A DNA stretch of 64,000 nucleotides. It comes from G963665005 sp963665005 (GTDB taxonomy: Bacteria > Bacillota > Clostridia > Christensenellales > SZUA-584). The stretch is from positions 3,024,888-3,088,887 of the forward strand of contig CAXXTQ010000001.1 of NCBI GenBank assembly GCA_963665005.2, read 5' to 3'. A model generated the notes under the pieces. That model ran no database searches and was not told the DNA's origin. It saw only the letters and a program-made list of their open reading frames with translations. The translations under genes and the position numbers were made by a program. Position 1 is the first letter of the stretch; the number at the start of each line of letters is the position of its first letter. This document shows positions 16,808 through 24,756 of this stretch, piece by piece.

Positions 16808-17794
16808 TCAGCTTTTTTGGCGGGCGGCGCGGTGCCACCTTACCATATCGCGTATCGTTCTTATAAGCGGGCGCGCTTTATAACCAAGCTTTTCTTTGGC
16901 TTTGTCGCTGCTAATTTGCGAGTTGCCCATCAAAACGTCTATAGAATATTTGGATAACACAGGTTTTTTGCGCACTATGGCGTAATATACAGGCGCGAGC
17001 ACCGCCGCTGTTTTTACGAGCAGAGGCGAAATCTTTTTTCTTTTAATCTCGTTCCCTGTGCTTTTCTCGACAGCTTCAATTATCTGCTCTAAGCTCGACA
17101 CACTGCCCGATATAATATAGCCCTGCCCTTTTTCGCCGTATTTCCACGCGCGGAATATTCCGTCCGCGACGTCCCTGACATCAACAAAATCATACTTGCC
17201 GTCAAAATAATACTGTGTTTTTTTGGCGTCTATATATCCTTTTATGGCACTGCCCGTATATGAAGCGCCGAAATCGTACGGCCCGATAACACCCGAAGGA
17301 AAAACGATGACAGCATCTAAGCCCTTTTGTATGGCGTTCATTACCTCTATAGTCGCCATTGCTTTAGACCGCGCATACGCCCCGTAAAGGTTATTTATAT
17401 CCGAATCTAAGGTTTCGTCTATACATCCTGTTTGCGGGTCTCTTAACGCGTGTACGCTCGAAACATACAGCAGACGCTTAACTTTTTTCTCAAGACATGC
17501 CTGCACTACATTTCTTGTGCCGCCCGCGTTCACATCGAGCACAAGCTTTTTGCGCACTCCCGTTATCTTGACAAGCCCTGCTAAATGAAATACATATTCA
17601 CAGCCGCGCACAGCCGCAGACACAGCAAAAGAATCGCGTATGTCTCCGCGCACGATTTCCTTGGCATATTTTTGTATGTGTGAAATATCTTCGGAAGGAT
17701 GCACAAAAAATCTTAAATCTTTATACCCTTTTTTATAAAGATGTTTAGCAAGCACATTACCTATGTGGCCGCCTGCTCCCGTTATTAATATCAT
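16808..17794 (-). CDS. NAD-dependent epimerase/dehydratase (extended SDR)
   Basis: The 328-residue protein begins with the extended-SDR dinucleotide motif ITGAGGHIGNVLAKHL, has FHLAGLV, the active-site Ser region LLYVSSVHAL and YARSK as the YxxxK pair, followed by VIVFPSGVIGPYDFG. This is the dihydroflavonol-reductase/nucleoside-diphosphate-sugar epimerase branch; the substrate is not identifiable. AAAGGAGA precedes the ATG. It is monocistronic between two terminators. Confidence 0.85.
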   Translation of the reverse strand: MILITGAGGHIGNVLAKHLYKKGYKDLRFFVHPSEDISHIQKYAKEIVRGDIRDSFAVSAAVRGCEYVFHLAGLVKITGVRKKLVLDVNAGGTRNVVQACLEKKVKRLLYVSSVHALRDPQTGCIDETLDSDINNLYGAYARSKAMATIEVMNAIQKGLDAVIVFPSGVIGPYDFGASYTGSAIKGYIDAKKTQYYFDGKYDFVDVRDVADGIFRAWKYGEKGQGYIISGSVSSLEQIIEAVEKSTGNEIKRKKISPLLVKTAAVLAPVYYAIVRKKPVLSKYSIDVLMGNSQISSDKAKEKLGYKARPLIRTIRDMVRWHRAARQKS

Positions 17795-17912
17795 GATGAT
17801 AATCTCCTTTTATTTCTTATAAATCGAATAATAATAGCGTTTGAAAGCAGAAGACACCATCTATAATTATTATACCCCCAATATATAGACCTACTATTAA
17901 TAATTTGTAAAC

Positions 17913-17944
17913 AAAAATCCGCAGCCTGTTTTACGCGGATTTTT
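17913..17944 (-). terminator. Terminator of the membrane-protein operon
   Basis: AAAAATCCGC (17913-17922) / GCGGATTTTT (17935-17944) stem with a 12-base loop, a few bases after the stop of the 17956-18834 gene in its direction of transcription. Confidence 0.8.
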
Positions 17945-17955
17945 ATATAAAGTCG

Positions 17956-18834
17956 CTATTTCTTCTTTTTTTCTTTTTTGCCTTGTTTATCGGGCTTCGC
18001 AGGCGTATCTGTTTCTTGTTCGGGGAAAGGCACGCTGCCTCTGTTCTCGATTTTGGTTTTTTGTTTATCCATTTTCGTGTTTTCAACCTGCTCAGCTTTT
18101 TCGGGCGCAGTTTGTTCCTCTGGAAAAGGTACGCTCTCCTGCTCTTTTTCATTAATTTCTTGAATATCCGCCTGCTTTGCCTCGGGCTGTGCCGGCGGGC
18201 TTTGGTACTGTACCTGCTCATTTAACGAAGGCGTATAGACAGGCGCGGAATAGGCTTGGGCGTACTGCACATTCCCTTGTTTTTTGCCCGTATTTTGAGG
18301 TATTTTTATGAACGCCGCTATGCCGGCGATCGTCAGCAGCATGCACGCGAAAAGCATAGGTATCAGCGTTTGCGTATAAATAGCGGTAAGAAGCATAACA
18401 AGTGCGGCAACAAGCATCATTACTCCGCCGCCGGTTGGCGCTTTTCTGCAAATAAGAGCGCCTATAAAAGAAACGAGCGCAAATATTACAGCCAGCCCCA
18501 CAAGCACCATTGATATCGCGCTTTTCCAGCCCAAATCGTAAAAGATCTCTATACTGTCCTCATAAATATCTTCGTCGTTTATGATTTCGCTGTTTTTAGC
18601 GACTTTCTGCGCGAAAACTTCCACCGCCTGTTCGCTGTAATCCGGGCTGCCCTCTTGCATCATAGCAATAGCAACCTCATTTAAAGCAAGCACATTCTCG
18701 TTTTCCATGTCGCTTTTAATATCTTCAAAACTATCCGTTATGATATTAAGAGGAACGGTAAAAATCATAAACAATGCAAATATAAGAGCGAGTATACTGC
18801 CTGCGTATCCAAAAATAAAAGCTGTTTTTTTCAT
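17956..18834 (-). CDS. Four-helix membrane protein with charged C-terminal tail
   Basis: A 292-residue protein. Helix 1 lies at the N-terminus (YAGSILALIFALFMIF), followed by an extracytoplasmic acidic loop of about 80 residues and three closely spaced helices (residues about 105-185). The rest is a Gln/Glu/Lys/Pro-rich cytoplasmic tail with two SVPFPE repeats and a poly-Lys end. The helical core resembles the upstream 18831-19448 product, so the two are probably tandem paralogues (DUF4064-like organisation). Its ATG overlaps the upstream stop (ATGA), with GGAGG in the upstream gene. Function unknown. Confidence 0.7.
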   Translation of the reverse strand: MKKTAFIFGYAGSILALIFALFMIFTVPLNIITDSFEDIKSDMENENVLALNEVAIAMMQEGSPDYSEQAVEVFAQKVAKNSEIINDEDIYEDSIEIFYDLGWKSAISMVLVGLAVIFALVSFIGALICRKAPTGGGVMMLVAALVMLLTAIYTQTLIPMLFACMLLTIAGIAAFIKIPQNTGKKQGNVQYAQAYSAPVYTPSLNEQVQYQSPPAQPEAKQADIQEINEKEQESVPFPEEQTAPEKAEQVENTKMDKQKTKIENRGSVPFPEQETDTPAKPDKQGKKEKKKK

Positions 18835-19448
18835 GACAATACCTCCCCGCCGCTATTTTGTTTCACAGGCAAACTTGCCGCCTTTTGCTTAGGCTTTAAT
18901 ATTTGCATTATTCCGCCGAGTATCAGCAATAACGACGCCGCAGCCATTGGTATTATAGAACCGGCTACTAGGCTGAATATCAAAGTCAGCGCCGCTCCCG
19001 AAAGAACCATTACTCCGCCAGCAATATGAAATCTTCTTGCAAGCTCTGCGCCTATTAATGCGGCAACGCTAGCTATGAGACAAATAAGAACGCCAAGCTT
19101 TAAGTTTGGCAGGTATTCTTCAAAATCGGTATAAATATCAGCAAGCTTGGCAAACGCCTTTACATCATATTGCTTGCCCATGTCCTCGAGCTCGTCTGCG
19201 TCTATTTCTTCGAGCACTTGCGCGTATTCATCAACATAATCTTCGAAATCGTTCGTTAAAAATTCGTCTATGCCGTTGTAATCGCCTATATAAGCCCAGA
19301 TTTCGTCAAGCTCCTGCTCATTATCGGTGACAAAATCGTAAGCGTCTTTTCCGGCGAATAATAAAGGCCCGGTAATTATAAGCAGCACTGAAAAAAAGAT
19401 GGCCAGCACTCCGCCTATCAAGCTTATTATATAACCTGCTTTATTCAT
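18831..19448 (-). CDS. Four-helix membrane protein, DUF4064-like
   Basis: The start at ATG 19448 is set by AGAGGAGG 8 bases upstream. The 205-residue protein has an N-terminal helix (YIISLIGGVLAIFFSVLL), an acidic loop rich in Asp/Glu (DADELEDMGKQY) of about 85 residues and three further helices before a short basic tail. The layout is the same as in its downstream neighbour, to which it is coupled by a 4-base overlap. No function assigned. Confidence 0.7.
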   Translation of the reverse strand: MNKAGYIISLIGGVLAIFFSVLLIITGPLLFAGKDAYDFVTDNEQELDEIWAYIGDYNGIDEFLTNDFEDYVDEYAQVLEEIDADELEDMGKQYDVKAFAKLADIYTDFEEYLPNLKLGVLICLIASVAALIGAELARRFHIAGGVMVLSGAALTLIFSLVAGSIIPMAAASLLLILGGIMQILKPKQKAASLPVKQNSGGEVLS

Positions 19449-19467
19449 AATCGCTGCCTCCTCTTTT

Positions 19468-19806
19468 TTAAGCGGATTTTCTGACCGGCACCATAGCAAG
19501 CACGACGCTTATTATATACAGTACCGCAGGAATCGACTGCCACGGAAAACCGAACACAAGAACGGCTATCATAACGACAGCCATAACGATCGAGCCCAAA
19601 ACATGGTTTTTCAGCACCAAGAGAGCACCCGCAAGACCTATGACGTTCGTAGCCAAACAGATGATAGAGTATGTCCAAACTATGTCCGCGGGGTAGTTAA
19701 TCATTATCTGTTCCGAATACGGCAAAATCGCGAACATCGATAATAAGCTTAGCGCCATTCCCGCCGCGCTCGCTATTATTCCAAAACCTATTTCTGTCTT
19801 TCTCAT
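19468..19806 (-). CDS. Small four-helix membrane protein
   Basis: A 112-residue protein from ATG 19806, preceded by GGAG 9 bases upstream; an in-frame ATG at 19821 would contain this ribosome binding site. Four hydrophobic segments (for example FGIIASAAGMALSLLSMFAI and IPAVLYIISVVLAMVPV) fill nearly the whole length. It is the first gene of a three-gene membrane-protein operon and shares the architecture of the next two without their acidic loop. Function unknown. Confidence 0.65.
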   Translation of the reverse strand: MRKTEIGFGIIASAAGMALSLLSMFAILPYSEQIMINYPADIVWTYSIICLATNVIGLAGALLVLKNHVLGSIVMAVVMIAVLVFGFPWQSIPAVLYIISVVLAMVPVRKSA

Positions 19807-19969
19807 TTGTATATTCTCCATTATTCAGGCAGTAAAAAAATTTATAATAACGGCTTGCCTTTTATCTCCAGTATTATACATCAAATATTTCTCATTATCA
19901 ACGAACTGGCTATATTCCCCTCTTTTCTTATTTTAAAAAACAAATTATTTTATATTCAGCGCCATATAT

Positions 19970-20119
19970 TTAACCGTTCTTATATTTTAACCGAGTTGCG
20001 TTTCCGCCTCTTATATGCCTTTCCGCTTTATTCTTTTCTAAAATGCGCGCGACCTTTTTTGCAGTCGGCGGCGATATACAGCTAAGCCTTTCTGTCACGT
20101 CTTTGTGTATGGTCGTCAT
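19970..20119 (-). pseudogene. spoIIID: Truncated spoIIID (3' part) at the integration junction
   Basis: Hand translation of the minus strand gives 49 residues that align with the C-terminal half of the sporulation regulator SpoIIID: TTIHKDVTERL matches the family block STVHKDLTERL, and NKAERHIRGGNATRLKYKN matches the family block with IRHLRGGEATKLKYKK. Roughly the first 35 residues, with most of the helix-turn-helix, are missing. Upstream of the ATG at 20119 this frame is closed, because the sequence turns into the end of the serine recombinase gene, which overlaps the fragment by 38 bases. The simplest reading is an insertion of the recombinase-bearing element into spoIIID. I did not find the 5' half in the window. 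Confidence 0.85.
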
Positions 20120-21638
20120 TAATTAGAACGGTTTCATCCAGCCCTATATCGCCGAACAAACGCAGGTATATATCGCAGTTCCCTTTTTCATCAACGACGA
20201 TTTTTTGAATGACTTGCTTGAGTTGCGCGTTGGTTACCGTCTCCATCGAAACGACATCCTCAATGGTCTGGAATGTCCGGGTAAGCATGTTTTCAAGCTG
20301 GTCGCTTTTACTCAAATTATAACCGACAAGCTTCAACTCGTTTCCCAGCTTTTCAATCTCAGTATTCAAAGCTCCCACTTTTTCCCGAAGCTCCTCACGG
20401 CTAATCAAATCGTCGGTGTACATATCGAGATATTTTTGACGGGATTTCTGCAGCTTAGCCAGCTTGTCCCTCAATTCCTTATCATAGTTTTCATTATCGC
20501 TTTTTGTCTTATAGATTTTAGTAAACTCCGTAATGACGTGCTGAACAATATTCTTTTTTTGTTTCAGGATGCCTGTAAAATACTCACGTAGTGATTCAAT
20601 CAGTTCCTGTTCGTCAACAGTAGTTTTGTTTGGGCAACTGTCCGCTCCCCTCCCATTGCGCCCGCTGCAGACCCATCTCACGTAAGTATTCCTGTATGTG
20701 TGTTCAGTCCTTCTGAAGGAATATCCGCAGTCCGCGCATTTGATCAGCGTACTGAAAAGGTGCTTATTGCTCTGCCTTTCGCGGTTAATATTAAACGCGT
20801 AATGCCGGCTTTTCAATGTATTCTTAGCCTTCTCCAAAAGCTCCGGCTCAATAATCCGCAGATCAGGTCGTTCAGTAACCATCCACTCTGTTTCATCTTT
20901 TTCTTTACGCACGCCTGTAAGGAAGTCCGTAACCTCCTGCTTGCCATTGATTATTTTCCCTGTATAAAGCTCATTGGACAGAATACGGGAAACCGCATTT
21001 TGCGACCAGTTACAGTTCCTTTTTGTTTTCAGCCCTTCCTCGTTCAGCTTCATCGAAATCTTAGCTGCACCATATCCCTGATTAATATACATATCATAAA
21101 TGCGGCGAATAACGTTTGCCTCAAACTCATTAATATGCAGATTAAAATAGTCGCCTATTTCTTTATCGTAACCATAGACGATATTTGGCACCCGCCCTTT
21201 TTCAGCGTTCATTTTTTTACCGAATTTAACGCGTTTACTTGTATTGGCAGATTCCTCCTGCGCCAATGCACCAAAAATTGTGAGTACAAATTCAGAATTT
21301 CCGAGCACAGTCATATTGGATGTTAAAAAAAGCGTTTCGATATTTAAAGCTTTTAGTTGTCTTGTGCTATTTAATAAATCAACCGTGTTACGGGCAAACC
21401 GGGAAATATCCTTAACCACAACCATCTCAAATACACCATGGTTCGCGTCCCGCATAAGCCGCAAAAACTCTTTGCGGTTCTTTATTTTCGTCCCGGAAAT
21501 TCCCTCATCAGCATAAAGCTTAACCAGCGTATGCCCGTTTTTTTCGGTATATTCATCAAAGAACTTCTTCTGGGTTTCAAGGCTATTGATCTGATCAGAT
21601 TTATCCGTTGATACCCTGCAATAGGCAGCAATATTCAT
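20082..21638 (-). CDS. Large serine recombinase (site-specific integrase)
   Basis: A 518-residue protein. The N-terminal resolvase domain has the catalytic serine in YCRVSTD, then DEGISGTKIKNRKEF and KDISRFARNTVDLL; next comes the Recombinase domain (residues about 160-270), a zinc ribbon (CADCGYSFRR...CSGRNGRG...CPNK), a coiled-coil segment and a C-terminal block with LRLFGDIGLDE. Length and order are complete, so it should be active. Its last dozen codons lie in host spoIIID sequence, so the C-terminus would change on excision. It has its own promoter (21687-21715). Confidence 0.93.
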   Translation of the reverse strand: MNIAAYCRVSTDKSDQINSLETQKKFFDEYTEKNGHTLVKLYADEGISGTKIKNRKEFLRLMRDANHGVFEMVVVKDISRFARNTVDLLNSTRQLKALNIETLFLTSNMTVLGNSEFVLTIFGALAQEESANTSKRVKFGKKMNAEKGRVPNIVYGYDKEIGDYFNLHINEFEANVIRRIYDMYINQGYGAAKISMKLNEEGLKTKRNCNWSQNAVSRILSNELYTGKIINGKQEVTDFLTGVRKEKDETEWMVTERPDLRIIEPELLEKAKNTLKSRHYAFNINRERQSNKHLFSTLIKCADCGYSFRRTEHTYRNTYVRWVCSGRNGRGADSCPNKTTVDEQELIESLREYFTGILKQKKNIVQHVITEFTKIYKTKSDNENYDKELRDKLAKLQKSRQKYLDMYTDDLISREELREKVGALNTEIEKLGNELKLVGYNLSKSDQLENMLTRTFQTIEDVVSMETVTNAQLKQVIQKIVVDEKGNCDIYLRLFGDIGLDETVLINDDHTQRRDRKA

Positions 21639-21686
21639 TCTAACAAGTGCCTTTCTGTATTGTTATGTCATCTCTAATACATCTGT

Positions 21687-21715
21687 ATTATATAGTATAC
21701 TATTAGAATAATCAA
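21687..21715 (-). promoter_or_regulatory. Recombinase promoter with overlapping palindrome
   Basis: On the minus strand TTGATT (21715-21710), exactly 17 bases, TATAAT (21692-21687). A palindrome TAATACAGATGTATTA overlaps the -10 box and start region, and another, AGTATACT, lies in the spacer. Both are plausible operators for an element-encoded repressor. Confidence 0.65.
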
Positions 21716-21724
21716 GAAAAAGAA

Positions 21725-21750
21725 AGCCCTGATTACTATTATTCAGAGCT
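21725..21750 (-). terminator. Terminator between the small gene and the recombinase
   Basis: On the minus strand AGCTCTGA pairs with TCAGGGCT around a 10-base loop and is followed by TTCTTTTTC. It overlaps the stop codon of the 55-residue gene and isolates the recombinase transcription unit. Confidence 0.55.
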
Positions 21751-21906
21751 CTTTTCTCTATATCCGGAATCTCTACAGGATGCCTCTTGTAACACTTTTT
21801 CAAACTTGACTTTGCTTGCATCAATAAATATTTTTGCTATGACTTCTATAGTGTCAGCATCCGAATTGGGGTTATGATACCGTATGTTCAACGTTTGTTT
21901 TTTCAA
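21739..21906 (-). CDS. Small conserved-looking element protein (55 residues)
   Basis: Found by hand translation; TTG start at 21906 with AGGGGTG 9 bases upstream. The product begins KKQTLNIRYHNPNSDADTI, then a helix EVIAKIFIDASKVKFEKVL. I recall short proteins with the same RYHNPN...A..F..A....E opening next to serine recombinases of Clostridia elements, so I consider it a true gene of the module, but its function is unknown. Confidence 0.55.
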   Translation of the reverse strand: MKKQTLNIRYHNPNSDADTIEVIAKIFIDASKVKFEKVLQEASCRDSGYREKSSE

Positions 21907-22021
21907 GTATCAAATCACCCCTTTGCTTGTCCAGTTATTCCATGTATATTGCCTTGAAGATAGAAATATATCTGCATTCAGAAAAGCCTTTCTAATCTTT
22001 TTCCACCTCTACAAACAATCC

Positions 22022-22213
22022 TCAGGTACTAGCACGTTCCTTTACACGTTTGGACTGATAGCGTGGACACGCCATCACCTCGGCCCGGAAGCTCTGCTTG
22101 CAGCCATGAACGCATTTGCGGCACAATTCGTTGTAGGTGATGCGGTTCCGGTTATTGAGAAAGAACGTCCACTCCAGCTTCCGCTTCTTGCTCATCCTCG
22201 GCAAATTAAACAT
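22022..22213 (-). CDS. Small Cys/Arg-rich element protein (63 residues)
   Basis: Basic protein with the core KKRKLEWTFFLNNRNRITYN followed by ELCRKCVHGCKQSF and a last Cys in MACPRYQSKR. Four cysteines in a CxxC...C...C pattern suggest metal binding. Such short proteins are recurrent in recombinase/MobA-type elements of Clostridia. ATG 22213 overlaps the end of the upstream small gene by 8 bases; a second ATG at 22195 is an alternative start. Neither has a well-spaced ribosome binding site, which suggests translational coupling. Confidence 0.55.
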   Translation of the reverse strand: MFNLPRMSKKRKLEWTFFLNNRNRITYNELCRKCVHGCKQSFRAEVMACPRYQSKRVKERAST

Positions 22214-22400
22214 TCCTTTGAACCGTGCTGCGGCTTATGTTGGTATCACGGATTTTCTGTCGCTTTTCGGTATCATTTTTAGGGTATTTCGTCATTGTAA
22301 GCTCCTTTTCTAAAACGGGAGATGGATGGACAGGGATAGGATAGATTGATATGCGGATGTCATTTTCCGATATCATTTTGAGGTATATTTTAACGTTCAT
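22206..22400 (-). CDS. Small hypothetical element protein (64 residues)
   Basis: The ATG at 22400 overlaps the relaxase stop region and has AAAGGAG 7 bases upstream. A second start at 22295 (AAGGAG 7 bases upstream) would give only the basic C-terminal 29 residues, starting MTKYPKNDTEKRQKIRD. Either one or two nested products may be made. No family recognised. It is coupled to the relaxase gene above and the Cys-rich gene below. Confidence 0.45.
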   Translation of the reverse strand: MNVKIYLKMISENDIRISIYPIPVHPSPVLEKELTMTKYPKNDTEKRQKIRDTNISRSTVQRNV

Positions 22401-23820
22401 ATTCAGACTCCTTTGTCATTGGTTTTCTGCCGTTTGGAATACCATCGGCGGACTTGCGGAATTTTTCCAAGAGCGCGATATCCCTGCGCATGTCTTTTAC
22501 CTGATGAAAAAGAGAATCCTTATGAACCGTCAGCCGCTCTATCTCCGCCCGCCACTGCTTCGGTGTTATGACCTCGCCGGAGGCTTTCAGCTCATCAAAA
22601 TAGCTGGCGGTGGAATCAAATAGTATTAGTTCAACACGATGCTTTTCTGAGAAGGAATCCCGAACACCCAGCTTTAATGCTGCAAGCTGCTGGTAGCTAT
22701 CCTTATTTTTCTCATACTGCTCCCACATGGAAAGCCGTTCTTTGAGCCTGGCAAGCTCTCGCTCGGTGCTCGCTATTTCGCTCCTCATGGCGTAATAGTC
22801 TCGATTCATCTCGGAGATTTTTTCGTTTAGCTCCGACATGGACGATATACCGTTTTCCTGCAGAAGGTTGAACAAGGCAACGTTCTCATTGTGCGCTCCA
22901 GCCTTGCCACAGGTGGCAGGTTTTGTTGCATACCGTGCCTGCCGGAGTTGTTCCAAAACACTATGTTTTTTGCCCGGCTGTACGATCTGCTTCTTTAGCC
23001 ATTGATATAATCTGGTTAGACGCGCCCTGATTTCTTTCAGCAGCTTGTTCTGTGCAACAATCTCCCGGTTGACGCTACCCTTCTCTGTGACAATACCCCG
23101 GCGCTCCATCTGCGTCGCGGCTACACCCATGTGAATGGCAGGTATCTTCTCCATACCCTGACGCTCGTAGCTTCGGTGATCAATACGCTCCGGCAATCCC
23201 TTCTGCTCAAAAACACGATTTGTGTGTTCAGCCCACGCCGTCCGCCATTCCTCGACTTTGGACGTTTCATTCCAGTCAGTGGTATCAACGCGATGACTTT
23301 TGAACGAGCCGCTTGGGAGCCGGATACGCTGCCCATGTTTGTCGAGATCGTATTCCTTTAAGCACTTCGCGTCCCATGAGCCATCCTCTTTAAATGGGCG
23401 CATAGTCAGCATTATATGAGCATGCGGATTGCCGTCGCCCTTATCGTGAACGGCAACATCCGCGCACATCCCCACATCCACGAAATTATTTTGGGCATAG
23501 TCACGCACAAGGCGTATTTGTTCCTTCCGGCTCAATTCCACTGGTAGGGCAATTTCAATCTCACGTGCAAGCTGAGCGTTACTGCTTTTTTCGATTTCCT
23601 CCACACTGTTCCATAAAGCACCACGGTCTTGAAAGGCTTGCAATGCATGAGTTGGCAACAGTATTTCCTCATGGACAACGCCGCCTTTCTTTGTGTAGTC
23701 GTGGGTGGTGCCGTCCCACTGATTAGTCAGCTTTTCACCGCTTCGGTAGGCTGCGGCCGCCACGGCGCTCCGGCCCTCGCTGCGCTTAATAATTTTAATG
23801 CTGCAATGATAGAGCGCCAT
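22390..23820 (-). CDS. mobA: MobA/MobL-family relaxase (MobQ)
   Basis: DNA-nicking transferase that starts conjugative mobilization at oriT. The 476-residue protein opens with ALYHCSIKIIKRSEGRSAVA and AAAYRSGEKL, with the metal/His motif NPHAHIMLTMRPF about residues 131-143 and the downstream KWRTAWAEHTN-like region (EEWRTAWAEHTNRVFEQKG). The C-terminal 200 residues are helical, with coiled-coil character (ERELARLKERLSMWEQ). AGGAGG is 5 bases before the ATG. The oriT lies 100-190 bases upstream of the start. There is no fused primase or helicase domain. Confidence 0.92.
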   Translation of the reverse strand: MALYHCSIKIIKRSEGRSAVAAAAYRSGEKLTNQWDGTTHDYTKKGGVVHEEILLPTHALQAFQDRGALWNSVEEIEKSSNAQLAREIEIALPVELSRKEQIRLVRDYAQNNFVDVGMCADVAVHDKGDGNPHAHIMLTMRPFKEDGSWDAKCLKEYDLDKHGQRIRLPSGSFKSHRVDTTDWNETSKVEEWRTAWAEHTNRVFEQKGLPERIDHRSYERQGMEKIPAIHMGVAATQMERRGIVTEKGSVNREIVAQNKLLKEIRARLTRLYQWLKKQIVQPGKKHSVLEQLRQARYATKPATCGKAGAHNENVALFNLLQENGISSMSELNEKISEMNRDYYAMRSEIASTERELARLKERLSMWEQYEKNKDSYQQLAALKLGVRDSFSEKHRVELILFDSTASYFDELKASGEVITPKQWRAEIERLTVHKDSLFHQVKDMRRDIALLEKFRKSADGIPNGRKPMTKESEYER

Positions 23821-23916
23821 ATGTTCACCTCCTTTGGCAGCTACGGACTACATTGAACCTCACGGTGGAACGCATGCTCTGCATAGGATACGTTCCGCTT
23901 GAGGTACACAAGGGGT

Positions 23917-24007
23917 ATGGGGAGTGTAACTCCCCATCGCGCTCACCAGAGCGCAACAGCCTCGCAGAGCGCACACACCCGCAACGCGGGTGTATAAGTG
24001 CGCCCTT
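23917..24007 (+). other. Predicted oriT with RSF1010/MobQ-like nick core
   Basis: Three tandem hairpins (ATGGGGAGT/ACTCCCCAT at 23917-23937; GCGCTC/GAGCGC at 23939-23954; ACACCCGC/GCGGGTGT at 23975-23993) are followed by TAAGTGCGCCCTT at 23995-24007. In RSF1010-type origins an inverted repeat stands just before TAAGTGCG/CCCT, the nick site. The predicted nick is on the plus strand after G24002. The site lies directly upstream of the MobQ relaxase gene, its expected enzyme. Confidence 0.75.
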
Positions 24008-24020
24008 CAGGAATCGGCAG

Positions 24021-24293
24021 CTATTCCGCGTTCCCGCCGTCCGGCTTCTTTGGCAACAGTTTACGTACCTCCTGCAACCGTTCCACGTTCCGAAGAAATG
24101 CCTTGACTTGTTCACCGGAGCACCCTGCAAGTGTAGAAAAAATGCTCTCCAGGATAGCCCCGCGCTCAATGAGGCGGTGCGTCCGAGCCTTGCGTTCGGC
24201 ATCGGATTGCTTTTTCAGCAGTACCTTTTGGCGGTTTTTGAGCTACCGGATTTTCTCCTGAACTGACTGTATTTCATCTGTGAACTTTTCCAT
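24021..24293 (-). pseudogene. DUF3847 protein with in-frame amber codon
   Basis: ATG at 24293 follows an AGGAGGAGAAGA ribosome binding site. Sixteen codons (MEKFTDEIQSVQEKIR) are followed by TAG at 24245-24243, after which the same frame continues for 73 codons with the DUF3847 core (AERKARTHRLIERGAILE, then CSGEQVKAFLRNVE) to a normal stop. A single CAG or AAG to TAG change would explain it. DUF3847 proteins commonly precede MobA/MobL genes. Either the gene is broken, or translation restarts or reads through. Confidence 0.75.
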
Positions 24294-24307
24294 TCTTCTC
24301 CTCCTGT

Positions 24308-24739
24308 TTATTTCATCCATTGTTTCTTTTCAAAATAGCGCCTAAGATTTCTCAGGCCCGCCTGAATGGTGGCGCATACCCCGCTGTCACATACTCCTTC
24401 AGCACGTGCGATATCCACCTTCTTCATACCGAGTATGTAATATGAGATGCGCCGCATCTGTATGGGCGGCAGATGGTCAATGGCTTCCTGAAGCTGTTCC
24501 AGCGATACCTTCCGAAGAAAAATTTCCTCCGGCGAAGGTGTAAAATGAATCGCGTCATTTTCAATACCGTCACCCCGGTCAAGGGAGAAATATGCCTTGT
24601 GGCGGTACGTTCGCTGACGGTAATTGTGGTCCTGACGGGTTGCCAGCAGCATCGCCATAGCCACTTCGTCGGGCACTTCCATAAAAACGTCTTTGGGGTA
24701 GTAATAGGGATAGTGCTTGCGCAAGTTAATGATTTGCAT
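24308..24739 (-). CDS. Sigma-70-like (region 4) protein of the mobile element
   Basis: A 143-residue protein. The N-terminal half has HYPYYYPKDVFMEVPDEVA and an acidic linker; the C-terminal half is a sigma region 4-like helix-turn-helix (LQEAIDHLPPIQMRRISYYI, then GMKKVDIARAEGVCDSGV). These short sigma-like regulators are typical of Firmicutes integrative elements and probably regulate transfer or excision genes. The gene lies 15 bases upstream of the DUF3847 start and is probably co-transcribed with it. Confidence 0.75.
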   Translation of the reverse strand: MQIINLRKHYPYYYPKDVFMEVPDEVAMAMLLATRQDHNYRQRTYRHKAYFSLDRGDGIENDAIHFTPSPEEIFLRKVSLEQLQEAIDHLPPIQMRRISYYILGMKKVDIARAEGVCDSGVCATIQAGLRNLRRYFEKKQWMK

Positions 24740-24756
24740 GGGCTAAACCTCCAGAC

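Noticed and set aside
20700..21326. 208-codon plus-strand frame opposite the recombinase
   Set aside because: Shadow frame of a complete serine recombinase with clear motifs; no independent evidence.
23825..24266. Plus- and minus-strand frames of 125-137 codons near the oriT
   Set aside because: They run through the hairpins and the DUF3847 frame and resemble no protein; the region is explained by oriT and the DUF3847 pseudogene.
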